Below are positions 44,336 through 53,135 of a DNA stretch of 56,648 nucleotides, piece after piece. Source of the DNA: Pseudanabaena sp. M53BS1SP1A06MG. GTDB lineage: Bacteria; Cyanobacteriota; Cyanobacteriia; Pseudanabaenales; Pseudanabaenaceae. Numbering within the stretch: the stretch's first letter is position 1; each line of letters begins with the position of its first letter. A program made the translations under genes and the position numbers. The stretch covers positions 1-56,648 of the forward strand of contig JADBWH010000100.1 in the NCBI GenBank assembly GCA_020404105.1, written 5' to 3'. The notes beneath the pieces were generated by a model. The model had not been told where the DNA came from and made no database searches. It saw nothing but the letters and a program-made list of their open reading frames with translations.

Positions 44336-44539
44336 ATGAAAAAGCAAACAAACGTAGAAAAACTCAAAGCTGTTCTTCAAGATAAACATTGGCACTCTAC
44401 TGATGAGATTGCATCTAGGGTAAGTCTTACAGGCTATAACCAAACAATTGACGAAGCTCGTAAGAAGCACAACTGCAATATTGAAAAACGCAAAGTTGGT
44501 CACAATAAATTTGAGTATCGCCTACTTCAAACAGCGTAA
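44336..44539 (+). CDS. Small winged-helix-like DNA-binding protein
   Basis: A 67-residue basic protein: VEKLKAVLQDKHWHSTDEIASRVSLTGYNQTIDEARKKHNCNIEKRK, ending HNKFEYRL. The pattern of a helix, a second helix after a His-Trp-His turn, a probable recognition helix and a beta wing is like the small winged-HTH domains of phage or toxin-antitoxin regulators. It sits alone between the CRISPR-like unit and the nuclease-like gene. It may be a regulator of this inserted block (inference). The family is not recognised with certainty. Confidence 0.6.
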   Translation: MKKQTNVEKLKAVLQDKHWHSTDEIASRVSLTGYNQTIDEARKKHNCNIEKRKVGHNKFEYRLLQTA

Positions 44540-44802
44540 CAAACTTGACAGCCAGTTAGGTATTAGTTTCAGCCTTCTGTAACTAATACCTAACTACACC
44601 AAGAGGAAGCTAGTTTAGATAAAACAGCTTGCAGCAATAAACACAGGCTTAAGCAATCTCGACCCCCAAAGATTTTTTAAATCTGCGGCGCAAGAGTTAA
44701 CCAAGTATGTGGGGTATTCAAGCCCAAAGAAGCTCAAGTCAATAACTCTCCTAGATCCCTCTTGATAACCCAACACCACCTACTTACTGAGATTGCATAA
44801 TT
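44540..44802. promoter_or_regulatory. Leader of nuclease-like gene with pseudo-spacer match
   Basis: No gene. 44620-44654 matches the sequence between the two CRISPR-like repeats (44110-44144) at 26 of 35 positions, with nine consecutive identical bases (CAGCAATAA). The matching site lies about 150-180 bp upstream of the 44803 start. Two inverted repeats follow near 44678-44700 (AGATTTTTTAAATCT). Confidence 0.45.
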
Positions 44803-45462
44803 ATGAAAGCTAACTACATTAATGATTTGTTTTACTACAAGGATGATAACGGGGTATCTTTACCCGCCGTTTCAACCATCCTTAAACATACCCAACCACC
44901 AGAATCAGTCGTGGCTCTAAACAATTGGAAGCGTAAACTAGGCGCGGAAGCGGATCGAGTTTCTTCAATCAAGCGTGACAGGGGGAAAGTTTTGCATCAA
45001 ATGTTCAAGACCCATCTTGAAGGCAAATCAGTCCCTCCATGCAGCAATTTGGTTTTACCTTTTTGGCTAAGTCTGCAAACAGTCTTGCCCGACTTAACTG
45101 ATGTTCAAATGATTGAAGAAGTTGTTCCTAATTATAAGGAAGGCTACGCAGGGAGAGTCGATCTAGTTGCTCGCTATCGGTCTACACCATGTGTTGTAGA
45201 ACTCACTACTGCTGATGACCCAAAACTATCTGCTGCTAGTCTATATGACAAGCCTTTACAGGCTGTTGCCTATGCAGGTGCAATCAATCGTTTTTATGAA
45301 GATGAGCTTTATGGTCAAAGGATCGACAGTGCTTTAGTAATTGTTGCGCTACCCGACACTCCTGCTGAAGTTTTCTTGTTTCATAGAGATCATGTTGTTG
45401 ATTATTGGCAACAATGGAAAGAACGACTGGAGTATTTCCTAAGCTTACCTATTGCCTGCTAG
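44803..45462 (+). CDS. PD-(D/E)XK nuclease-like protein
   Basis: A 219-residue protein. YYKDDNGVSLPAVSTILKHT and RGKVLHQMFKTHLEGK resemble the start of the MGME1/phage-exonuclease type of PD-(D/E)XK proteins. GRVDLVARYRSTPCVVELTT has the Asp and the Glu of the motif, but where E-x-K is expected it reads ELT, so Lys is replaced by Thr; LQAVAYAGAINRF matches the following conserved helix. It may be a Cas4/MGME1-like nuclease or an inactive relative. It precedes the toxin-antitoxin modules in the insert between cas3 and cas10d. Confidence 0.7.
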   Translation: MKANYINDLFYYKDDNGVSLPAVSTILKHTQPPESVVALNNWKRKLGAEADRVSSIKRDRGKVLHQMFKTHLEGKSVPPCSNLVLPFWLSLQTVLPDLTDVQMIEEVVPNYKEGYAGRVDLVARYRSTPCVVELTTADDPKLSAASLYDKPLQAVAYAGAINRFYEDELYGQRIDSALVIVALPDTPAEVFLFHRDHVVDYWQQWKERLEYFLSLPIAC

Positions 45463-45539
45463 AAACTTACCAACCAGTTCTCTAGCTAAGAATTCAAAAA
45501 TCCAGCTAGAGAACTATCTAAATTAACAGGGATATATTT

Positions 45540-45995
45540 ATGAATAAGCCCAACCGATCGCTATCTGAATTAAAACAACTCGCACCAAATTTAGTTCGAG
45601 AGATTCCATATCTGATAATCCTTGCGCTGTTTGGTTCTAGAGCGCGAAATGATCATGACGAAACTATTAGCGATTATGATTTTGCTGTTCTCTACGATGA
45701 AACTTTGCAAGAGAGCTTAACTAAAGATAAACCCTATAGATTTATCGAAGCTTACTCTATTATTCCCAAAGTGCTGGGAATTAATAGCGACGATATTGAT
45801 ATCGTTGATCTTGGTAATTGTTCGGAAATCTTAGCTCATCGGATCGCTCGTGACGGAGTACTTTTATATGAGAAGAATAAAGGCTTATTTACTAGCTTTC
45901 AGAAGAAAGCACTAATGAGTGATATTCAGGTGCAGCAATCGCGACGAGCCAGAATCGACAATATTAAACTTTCGCTTAAACGCTGGAGTGTATAG
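45540..45995 (+). CDS. mntA: MNT-type nucleotidyltransferase antitoxin, copy 1
   Basis: A 151-residue minimal nucleotidyltransferase. FGSRARNDHDETISDYDFAVLYDE carries the GS motif and the D-x-D metal ligands; DIDIVDLGNCSEILAHRIARDGVLLYE is the MNT C-terminal half. In HEPN-MNT modules this protein neutralises the HEPN toxin, often by AMPylation. The HEPN gene overlaps its stop by one base. The protein is highly similar to the copy at 46429, so the module was duplicated. The loop between GS and D-x-D is slightly longer here. Confidence 0.9.
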   Translation: MNKPNRSLSELKQLAPNLVREIPYLIILALFGSRARNDHDETISDYDFAVLYDETLQESLTKDKPYRFIEAYSIIPKVLGINSDDIDIVDLGNCSEILAHRIARDGVLLYEKNKGLFTSFQKKALMSDIQVQQSRRARIDNIKLSLKRWSV

Positions 45996-46426
45996 TGGCT
46001 ATTGATTCAGATAGAGTTATTAGCAAAATTGAAACCATTGTTTCTAACATAGATAAACTTAAACGGTTTCAATTTATCAGTCTAAAAGAGTATCTCAGCA
46101 ATGAAGACTGGATGGACTTATCTCATTTGTATATGCAACTGATATATCAGGCAGCAATTGATGCAAACGAGCATATTTTGAAAGAAGAATTTCAATTAAC
46201 AGCTAAGAATTATCAAGATAGCTTTATCAAAATGGGTGAGTGCAAAATACTTACTGCTGAACTAGTCGAAATAATTGCTGACTCAGCAAAGCTGCGAAAC
46301 GTCCTAGTTCATCAATACGACAAAATTAATTACACAATTTTGTTCGGTGCAATTAGTAAAACCTTATCTGACTATCCAATTTATATTAAACAGATTACCA
46401 ACTACATTGAAACTTTGGAGGTGTAA
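45995..46426 (+). CDS. hepT: HEPN toxin (HepT-like, DUF86), copy 1
   Basis: A 143-residue helical protein with a GTG start overlapping the antitoxin stop. KLRNVLVHQYDKINY contains the catalytic R-x4-H-x-Y motif of HEPN RNases, intact. HEPN toxins of this kind cut RNA, for example tRNA or mRNA, and are silenced by their MNT partner. It belongs to the first of two tandem modules upstream of cas10d. Target unknown. Confidence 0.9.
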   Translation: MAIDSDRVISKIETIVSNIDKLKRFQFISLKEYLSNEDWMDLSHLYMQLIYQAAIDANEHILKEEFQLTAKNYQDSFIKMGECKILTAELVEIIADSAKLRNVLVHQYDKINYTILFGAISKTLSDYPIYIKQITNYIETLEV

Positions 46427-46428
46427 AT

Positions 46429-46884
46429 ATGAACTCAGATAAACACATGATCAAACACTTCAATTCTTCTAAAGATTTAGCCTTGCAAATTAGAGAAGAA
46501 ATTCCATATTTAAAAATGCTTGTGCTATTTGGCTCTAGGGCGCGTGGCGATTATCGAGAAGATAGCGATTATGATTTTGCTGTTCTCTACGATGAGGATT
46601 TGCAAGAGAGTTTAACTAAAGATAAGCCCTATGGGTTTATCGAAGCTTATTCTGTTATTCCCAAAGTGCTGGGAATTAGTAGCGATCGCATTGACATTGT
46701 TAACCTTGGTCACTGCTCCGATGTAATTGCTCATTTTGTCGCCCAAGATGGGAAATTGCTCTATGAAAAAGAGATTGGTTGTTTTGAGCAGTTTAAGCAG
46801 CGAGCATTAATGAGCGATCGCCAATTGTATGAAATACAACAGCAAATAGCTAATCGAATTCGTACTTCATTGGCAAGGAGATAA
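46429..46884 (+). CDS. mntA: MNT-type nucleotidyltransferase antitoxin, copy 2
   Basis: A 151-residue paralogue of the protein at 45540: YDFAVLYDEDLQESLTKDKP and IEAYSVIPKVLGIS are nearly identical in both. FGSRARGDYREDSDYDFAVL keeps the GS and D-x-D residues. It starts 2 bp after the first HEPN gene, so all four genes form one operon. The C-terminal 30 residues differ most from copy 1, which may separate their partner specificity. Confidence 0.9.
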   Translation: MNSDKHMIKHFNSSKDLALQIREEIPYLKMLVLFGSRARGDYREDSDYDFAVLYDEDLQESLTKDKPYGFIEAYSVIPKVLGISSDRIDIVNLGHCSDVIAHFVAQDGKLLYEKEIGCFEQFKQRALMSDRQLYEIQQQIANRIRTSLARR

Positions 46885-46889
46885 CTCTA

Positions 46890-47333
46890 ATGGCAGTCAG
46901 CAAAATTCGAGTTATGAGCAAGTTAGATTTTATTGAAGAGAATCTAGAAGATTTAAAGGATTTTCAGGATATAAGTCTAGAAGAATATCTCTCAAATAGA
47001 CATACACAGAAAATTGTCGAACGAACATTAGAGATAATTTTTCAAGCTGCTATTGATGCTAATAGACATGTTTTAAAAGAAGGATTTCAGATCGTAATTG
47101 GTGAATATCGCGAAGGCTTTACCGAAATGGGAAAGTTAAAAGTCTTATCGGAAGACCTAGCTAAAACCTTAGAAGATTCAGCAGGCATGAGAAATGTTTT
47201 GGCTCATTTATACGACAAACTTGACTCTAGAGTTGTCTATCGAGCTATCAAAATGACCTTGCACGACTATCCAATTTATCAAGAACAAATTCTTACCTAT
47301 CTTGAAACACTAGAGGATAAAAATAATGGTTAA
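46890..47333 (+). CDS. hepT: HEPN toxin (HepT-like, DUF86), copy 2
   Basis: A 147-residue HEPN protein with intact R-x4-H-x-Y in GMRNVLAHLYDKLD. It is less similar to copy 1 than the MNT proteins are to each other, so the toxins diverged faster. Its last 8 bp overlap the start of cas10d, which couples translation of the toxin and the CRISPR effector and means any block of the message would affect both. Confidence 0.9.
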   Translation: MAVSKIRVMSKLDFIEENLEDLKDFQDISLEEYLSNRHTQKIVERTLEIIFQAAIDANRHVLKEGFQIVIGEYREGFTEMGKLKVLSEDLAKTLEDSAGMRNVLAHLYDKLDSRVVYRAIKMTLHDYPIYQEQILTYLETLEDKNNG

Positions 47334-50300
47334 GCCTAAAAGTTTTAATAATCAGGATTCTCAACTATTGCTATTTGATAATCAGGTCGTTCTAGCATCC
47401 AATAACTTTCAAGATGAAGAAGATTATCCAGAAGTTGATTTAGATGACTTTGATGATGAGAGTTTTGATCAGAAAAGCGATCGCACTATTGAAACAAAGC
47501 AAGAACTGCTGACTTTAAAACTCATGCGTGAGGCGATCGCAGCTCAAAATCCTGACGATCCTGTCATGAAAGATTTTGCAGAATATGTATTGCCTAAGCT
47601 TTTGCCTGTCGTCGTTGGCGTGACGGCAAAAGGCGGCAAGTTTTTTGATGAACTCGATCGCCAAAATGAATCATTAGGGAAAGAAAAAGTAAGGCGTGAT
47701 AATGCTGCTGATCAATCGTTGGGTACGCATTTATTAAATGGATTATTCCCTGCGAATTTGATTGAACAGAGATTAGAGAAACTCAATACAACTGTTCGCA
47801 GAAAAGTTAGAGAATTTGAACGCAGACTGGTAATCGCAGGATTTATTTTGCATGACTTTGAAAAGTTCAATTACGAGCTATTTCCTGATATGCCAGAGCA
47901 ATATAAATCATCTAAGCGCGATCAAGATATTCGCAAACTCTCTTTAGATGAACATCGTGAAATTATTTCGATATTTGTTTGTGCTTTAGGGCTGGATCAA
48001 TTTATTAGTAATGGATCTGAACAATGGAAAGAATATATTGATGATTTACTCTGTATCGCTTACAACGCCCAATGTCGATGGGATACAAACTGGAATTTCT
48101 CAGATTTTGGATTAAGTAATCTCAGGCTAGACGATCGCACATTACGCTGTCTTACCGATCTCACCTGTTTAGCTGATTCTTTGGCTTCAATCGTTAAACA
48201 TCCTCAAGATGCTATCAAAACTAAGTTCAAGGAGCTAATGCACCAGCTTAGTGATGGACAGTTACGCTTTACCTATCACAGTATTTCTGAAAATCGCGGC
48301 GTACTTACCAACGTTGCAAATAACGCTTTAATGGATGCCCATGTTGCTCTCAATACCGAAGAGAATCAATACTATCAGCCGCTTTTATATTTACCGACAG
48401 GGGTAATCTATCTCACTTTGCGAGATGCGCCACCTGTCCAAGTCGCAGGATTAAGCGATCGCGTGGTTACGAAAATCAAAAAACTTTGTGCTGACCAATT
48501 GCGTGATCGGCAAGTTGGCTTTAGTCGTGGCAATGTGGGCATGAAGTTCGCAGACTATTACAATTTATTCTTTGATTTTGAAGAATTTTTACGATTTTCT
48601 GTTGATGTAGTAATTAATAAGATTAAAACTAGCAAAGCACCCGACAAAGCTAGTAATCTCGCTACATTTCAACGCAAAGGATTTCTATCGGAAGATCTGA
48701 AATTTGATTTTAAAGAAGATCCGCGTATCGATCATCTTGCTGAACTTGGTGCATTAGTCGTAAAACAGCTTTGGGAAGATTATTTGGTCAAAGTTAAAGA
48801 CTTGCGAAAGCTTGACAAGAAATTGCCAGCACCTCGTGAATTGAATCTCACAATTGCCTCTCTTGAGTTGCTAGGATTGGCTGATTGGCGATCGCAAGTT
48901 GTCGAACTTCAGGAACTCAAAAATACTGGTGGTATTGCCTATGAGTGGTACTACATCGCTGCTAAGTATTTAGAATCTGAAGACGGATTAGGCTCATTAG
49001 ATGTGCGTGACATTGGCTATAAGCTGGTTAATTATTTCATCGAACTGACTAAGCCAATTCGTGAGCAGTATCAATTACCTGACCCTTGGCAAGATTTAAA
49101 AGATTGGTGCGATCGCGTGGTGATGTTACCTAGTCAAGAGATTGAAGCTAATACTGACCAAGTTGATATCTTCCTAAAAGAGCTAGATTTTTACAATGCA
49201 GCCAAAAAATCAGGACGAGGTAAACAAGCGATCTGCTCGATTTCCCATTCACCTTATACGGTGACAGAACAACAAGAACCATCAGTACTCTTTACGCCGC
49301 AAGTCTATACAAATAAACAAATGCTGGGAGGCTCCAATGCGAAGCGCAATATTTCTAGTATTGCGGGGATCGAGATTATGTTGCGGCAAATCTTGATGAA
49401 TCAAACGCAAGCAGTCGGTAAGTCCTTTGAAGATGGGAAATATCGCTATCTCTATTTCTATCCAACTTATTACTTCACACCTGAAACCAATAAGTTCTTG
49501 CAAAAGGCTTATATGAATATTGCCCAAACCCGTTTTGATACCAGCATTCGCAATCATTTTGTATCTAAAGATTTGCAAGCTGATTTTAGTTCCGCAAATT
49601 ATCAAAGTGCTGATGCTTTTTTACTTGATGAAGTGATGAGTGACCGCAAAGATCACACCTTCAAAATGAAATATCCCGAAGATCAGCCCATGACCTTCTA
49701 TTTCATGGCTATGCCACCGAGTCGAGATGCTACCGACACAGAATCATGGGTAATGCCAAGTTGGTTAGCCTTGGCTTTTCCGATGATTCTTGATGTCAAA
49801 ACAGTTGTTTCCGAATCCCCTGTACCACCGTTTATCGATGGTACAGAGTTTGAAGAAACCGTGTTTCTCGATAGCGCTCCACATGCCTTTCGAGTTCTCA
49901 CTGGCGGCGATCGCTTCCGTTTAGATTATATTCTTGATGGTTGGCGAGATCCCACTGGTGGAGAGCATCCTGCGCCACTGAATAAGCTCACAGCGTCTTA
50001 TGCCATTCATCTTGATGTTAATGCTAAACAAAGTAAAGGAGGTTACGATGCAAATTGGGGGCGATTAACGGAACTGGCGAAAGACTTTGAAACTAGTCCG
50101 TTATATGTATTTGCGTATCTCAATAAATGGGTTCGCAATGCCAAAGTTGATGCTCCTAGCATCGCTAAAATTCAACTGTATACCTATGACTTCTATCCCT
50201 GTTTTGATGCTTACGCAAAACATCAACCAAATTCGACAAATTCCATTAAACTAGAAATACAGGAGCAGTCCCCCTTGAATCATCCTCAAAAACTAACAGA

Positions 50301-50736
50301 ACTCTATCGCCAGTTCTATCGGGCAAACAAGTCTTATAATCCCAAGGCTAATGCAGTCCTCAAACCAATTGATGTCGCTTCTAGCACAATCCTTAAAGCT
50401 GATCCTAGCTTCCAAGGTGAAGCTTTAGTTCATGTTGTCGCCGCCGAAGTTTGCAAATTGATTGATCGCGTTCATGCTTCTACTGCTGAAGGTCGTTGGA
50501 TTCTCAAAGATCGCGAAGAAGAGCGCCAGAAAATTTTAGAATTTGCCAATTACTTCGTTAAAGATGTATTTGTGGAGACTTTTAAAGGCGATCGCGCCCG
50601 TCTAGCTGGTCGGCAAATCAATCTGATTCGTGATACCTGCGAGTTTCTTTATCGCCTTGCACAGGATCAAGAAAATCAAGAACGCAAAGCCAAAGGTGAA
50701 GCGATCGAAGAACCTGAAAATGACGATCAAGACTAG
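47326..50736 (+). CDS. cas10d: Type I-D effector large subunit Cas10d (Csc3)
   Basis: An 1136-residue protein. The N-terminal 60 residues are acidic (DEEDYPEVDLDDFDDESFD) and look like an extra tail. The HD nuclease region has His135 (SLGTHLLNG) and HD at 176-177 (FILHDFEKF). The middle and C-terminal parts are the Cas10-like palm and helical domains with few recognisable motifs. In type I-D it is both the large subunit and the nuclease that cuts DNA, replacing HD-Cas3. Neighbours csc2 and csc1 confirm the assignment. Overlaps the HEPN gene. Confidence 0.95.
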   Translation: MVKPKSFNNQDSQLLLFDNQVVLASNNFQDEEDYPEVDLDDFDDESFDQKSDRTIETKQELLTLKLMREAIAAQNPDDPVMKDFAEYVLPKLLPVVVGVTAKGGKFFDELDRQNESLGKEKVRRDNAADQSLGTHLLNGLFPANLIEQRLEKLNTTVRRKVREFERRLVIAGFILHDFEKFNYELFPDMPEQYKSSKRDQDIRKLSLDEHREIISIFVCALGLDQFISNGSEQWKEYIDDLLCIAYNAQCRWDTNWNFSDFGLSNLRLDDRTLRCLTDLTCLADSLASIVKHPQDAIKTKFKELMHQLSDGQLRFTYHSISENRGVLTNVANNALMDAHVALNTEENQYYQPLLYLPTGVIYLTLRDAPPVQVAGLSDRVVTKIKKLCADQLRDRQVGFSRGNVGMKFADYYNLFFDFEEFLRFSVDVVINKIKTSKAPDKASNLATFQRKGFLSEDLKFDFKEDPRIDHLAELGALVVKQLWEDYLVKVKDLRKLDKKLPAPRELNLTIASLELLGLADWRSQVVELQELKNTGGIAYEWYYIAAKYLESEDGLGSLDVRDIGYKLVNYFIELTKPIREQYQLPDPWQDLKDWCDRVVMLPSQEIEANTDQVDIFLKELDFYNAAKKSGRGKQAICSISHSPYTVTEQQEPSVLFTPQVYTNKQMLGGSNAKRNISSIAGIEIMLRQILMNQTQAVGKSFEDGKYRYLYFYPTYYFTPETNKFLQKAYMNIAQTRFDTSIRNHFVSKDLQADFSSANYQSADAFLLDEVMSDRKDHTFKMKYPEDQPMTFYFMAMPPSRDATDTESWVMPSWLALAFPMILDVKTVVSESPVPPFIDGTEFEETVFLDSAPHAFRVLTGGDRFRLDYILDGWRDPTGGEHPAPLNKLTASYAIHLDVNAKQSKGGYDANWGRLTELAKDFETSPLYVFAYLNKWVRNAKVDAPSIAKIQLYTYDFYPCFDAYAKHQPNSTNSIKLEIQEQSPLNHPQKLTELYRQFYRANKSYNPKANAVLKPIDVASSTILKADPSFQGEALVHVVAAEVCKLIDRVHASTAEGRWILKDREEERQKILEFANYFVKDVFVETFKGDRARLAGRQINLIRDTCEFLYRLAQDQENQERKAKGEAIEEPENDDQD

Positions 50737-50787
50737 CTCTCTTTAACTACTCATTACCAATTAACCATCACTTTAGGAAATTTAATC

Positions 50788-51822
50788 ATGACATTGCTCA
50801 AATCCATCGAATCCAAATTTTTCCATCCTGAAATCCCTTACAAGCCAATGGGGAAATATGTTCACTTCCTGACTGTGCGTGTGACTGAATCCTATCCACT
50901 GTTCCAAACTGATGGAGAATTGAACAAGGCTAGAGTTAGTGCTGGGCTTAAAAATGAAAACAGGACTCCTATCAGTCGCCTTGCAATGTTTAAGCGCAAG
51001 CAATCCACCCCTGAACGTTTAGTCGGTCGTGAATTGTTACGCAACTACGGTTTCATGACTGCCGAAGAGTGCGAATACAATGTCAAATTTGCGATGAACA
51101 ATCCTGATTGCATCATCTATGGATTTGCGATCGGTGATTCTGGTTCAGAAAAATCTAAAGTTGTTGTTGACACAGCTTTCTCGATTACACCCTTTGATGA
51201 GTCTCACGAAACCTTTACGCTGAATGCTCCATACGAAAACGGCACAATGGCTTCAAAAGGAGAAGTTGGCTCTGAAGTTGGCAAAATCACCAGTCGGATT
51301 AACCAACAGGATCACATTCGTCCACAGGTCTTTTTCCCTAGCATTGTCACCTTGAAAGATCCCACCGAAGCAGGATTTCTCTATGTATTCAATAACATTT
51401 TGCGAACTCGCCATTATGGGGCGCAAACTACAAGGACGGGGCGCGTGCGTAACGAGTTGATTGGTGTCGTGTTTGCTGATGGTGAAATTACCAGCAATCT
51501 GCAATGGACACAGGCGATTTACGATCGCATTCCCTCTGACATTCTGCAATCAATTGACCCATTGAGTGAGGATTTGGTTTTGGAAAATGCTAAAGAGGCG
51601 ATCGCCGAATTGTTAGCTGATGAATTTACCGTGCATCACGATTTTATTGGTACAAACTTTGATGCTTTATTGAATGAGGTCAAAGCGCTGACTACCAGCG
51701 AAGAAGGGATCAAAGCAATTTTGCAAAAAGCTGATGATGAGGCAAAAGCCTATGCCGCAGTGCATATCGCTAAGCCCAAAAAGGCTGATGAAAAGGAAAA
51801 GAAACCTGCTAAGGCAAAGTAA
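50788..51822 (+). CDS. csc2: Type I-D Cas7 backbone protein Csc2
   Basis: A 344-residue protein: FHPEIPYKPMGKYVHFLTVRVTESYPLFQTDGELNKARVSAG is the Csc2 signature, with RRM-like crRNA-binding parts. LRTRHYGAQTTRTGRVRNELIGVVFADGEI is a further conserved stretch. It polymerises along the crRNA. It has a Lys/Ala-rich tail (AKPKKADEKEKKPAKAK). The gene lies 2 bp before csc1 and 51 bp after cas10d. Confidence 0.96.
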   Translation: MTLLKSIESKFFHPEIPYKPMGKYVHFLTVRVTESYPLFQTDGELNKARVSAGLKNENRTPISRLAMFKRKQSTPERLVGRELLRNYGFMTAEECEYNVKFAMNNPDCIIYGFAIGDSGSEKSKVVVDTAFSITPFDESHETFTLNAPYENGTMASKGEVGSEVGKITSRINQQDHIRPQVFFPSIVTLKDPTEAGFLYVFNNILRTRHYGAQTTRTGRVRNELIGVVFADGEITSNLQWTQAIYDRIPSDILQSIDPLSEDLVLENAKEAIAELLADEFTVHHDFIGTNFDALLNEVKALTTSEEGIKAILQKADDEAKAYAAVHIAKPKKADEKEKKPAKAK

Positions 51823-51824
51823 CC

Positions 51825-52526
51825 ATGACACATATCTATCGTTGTGAATTGGAGTTACACGATTCGCTCTATTTTGCTACCCGTGAGATCGGACGCTTGT
51901 ATGAAACCGAAGCGATCGTTCATAACTACGCCCTTTGCTATGCCTTGGGGCTAGTTGATAGCGATCGCTATGGTACGCAAGTATCTGAGGAACATGAATA
52001 TCGCTACTTTTGCCGCGAACAGGTTCCCATGTACGAAGAGCATTTGAGCAAACTCAACGAAGTGGGAATCTATGTCACCCCTGCGCGATCGCTACAGCAC
52101 ACATCTGTATTGCATACATGGAAATATGCCAATAACAACTATCACGTTGAGATGGAGAAAACGAAAACAAATATTCCTAGCTTTGGTAGAGCTAAGGAAA
52201 TCGCGCCCGAAAGTGCTTTTGAATTTTTCATCTTGTCTCAAAATCCTTTGCCTAAACTTTCTAAATGGGTTCGTTTGGGTAAATGGATGAGTAAGGCAGA
52301 GTTGACGGTCAAGGAGCTAGATAAAGTTAAACAGGGAAATGGAGATTTTATATTTCCATTTCCTCTTAATCCTCTTGATGTGATGTTTACTCACCAAGTC
52401 TTGAGCTATGACACCGTAAATATGCCTCCCGTTAGTCTGATTCGCAATGTCAGTATAAACGGTCATTTTTATGAGGTTGACGGCTTTAAAATCCCTGCTC
52501 GTATGGAATATCGCTTTAAGGTATAG
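51825..52526 (+). CDS. csc1: Type I-D Cas5 protein Csc1
   Basis: A 233-residue protein starting MTHIYRCELELHDSLYFATREIGRLYETEAIVHNYAL, the Csc1 start. WVRLGKWMSKAEL and PLNPLDVMFTHQVLSYDTVNMPPVSLIRNV are diagnostic. It caps the 5' end of the crRNA in the effector complex and helps PAM recognition. It is tightly coupled to csc2, and the following hypothetical gene starts 3 bp after its stop. Confidence 0.95.
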   Translation: MTHIYRCELELHDSLYFATREIGRLYETEAIVHNYALCYALGLVDSDRYGTQVSEEHEYRYFCREQVPMYEEHLSKLNEVGIYVTPARSLQHTSVLHTWKYANNNYHVEMEKTKTNIPSFGRAKEIAPESAFEFFILSQNPLPKLSKWVRLGKWMSKAELTVKELDKVKQGNGDFIFPFPLNPLDVMFTHQVLSYDTVNMPPVSLIRNVSINGHFYEVDGFKIPARMEYRFKV

Positions 52527-52529
52527 GTT

Positions 52530-53135
52530 ATGACTATTCAAGAACTATGCGATGTTGAAGTCCAAGACCTCGTAAAAGAATTTGGCTATAGCTTTGAGCG
52601 TAAATGGTTGAACCTTCCACAATATACAGGTGAACTTGATCGTAGTCCACAAACCCAAGAGCGCATCGAAGAAATCTTACCCTATGTCAGCCTTACCAGC
52701 GATCGCGCAAAACGAGAAATCCTAGTTTCTCCCATCATCAGAGACTTAATTCACTACACCAAAGCCAAAGTAAGAATTGAGTACCCAATCCAAGTCACAG
52801 AAAAATCACAGCAAATTCTAGACTATTTCATCAAATCCAATCAATGCACCGTTATTACCTTTGCCAAAGGAGCAGATACTGATTTTGGTATGACAGAACT
52901 AATCGCCTCACTCATAGCACTCGATCGCTGGCTAGAAGATCCACCGCAAACAAACATCATCGGAGCCGTCACAACTGGCAGAACTTGGGAATTTGCCAGA
53001 CTAAACCGTCAATCTAAACACATTGAACAAGGTTTAGAAATGTATGATTTTTTCAAAAATTTTGATGCCTTGATGCGAATTTTAGTACAGGTAGTAACAG
53101 GTATAAAACAAGATGAGAAATTGGGAAGCCACTAA
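52530..53135 (+). CDS. Restriction-endonuclease-like hypothetical protein
   Basis: A 201-residue protein. VRIEYPIQVTEKSQQILDYFIK, followed by TVITFAKGADTDFGMTELIASLIALDRW and NIIGAVTTGRTWEFARL, matches a cyanobacterial family with a PD-(D/E)XK-type core. In relatives the second motif reads VIEAK; here it is TFAK, so the catalytic Glu seems lost. It sits 3 bp after csc1 and overlaps the next gene by 23 bp. It is not a recognised cas gene; function unknown. Confidence 0.7.
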   Translation: MTIQELCDVEVQDLVKEFGYSFERKWLNLPQYTGELDRSPQTQERIEEILPYVSLTSDRAKREILVSPIIRDLIHYTKAKVRIEYPIQVTEKSQQILDYFIKSNQCTVITFAKGADTDFGMTELIASLIALDRWLEDPPQTNIIGAVTTGRTWEFARLNRQSKHIEQGLEMYDFFKNFDALMRILVQVVTGIKQDEKLGSH

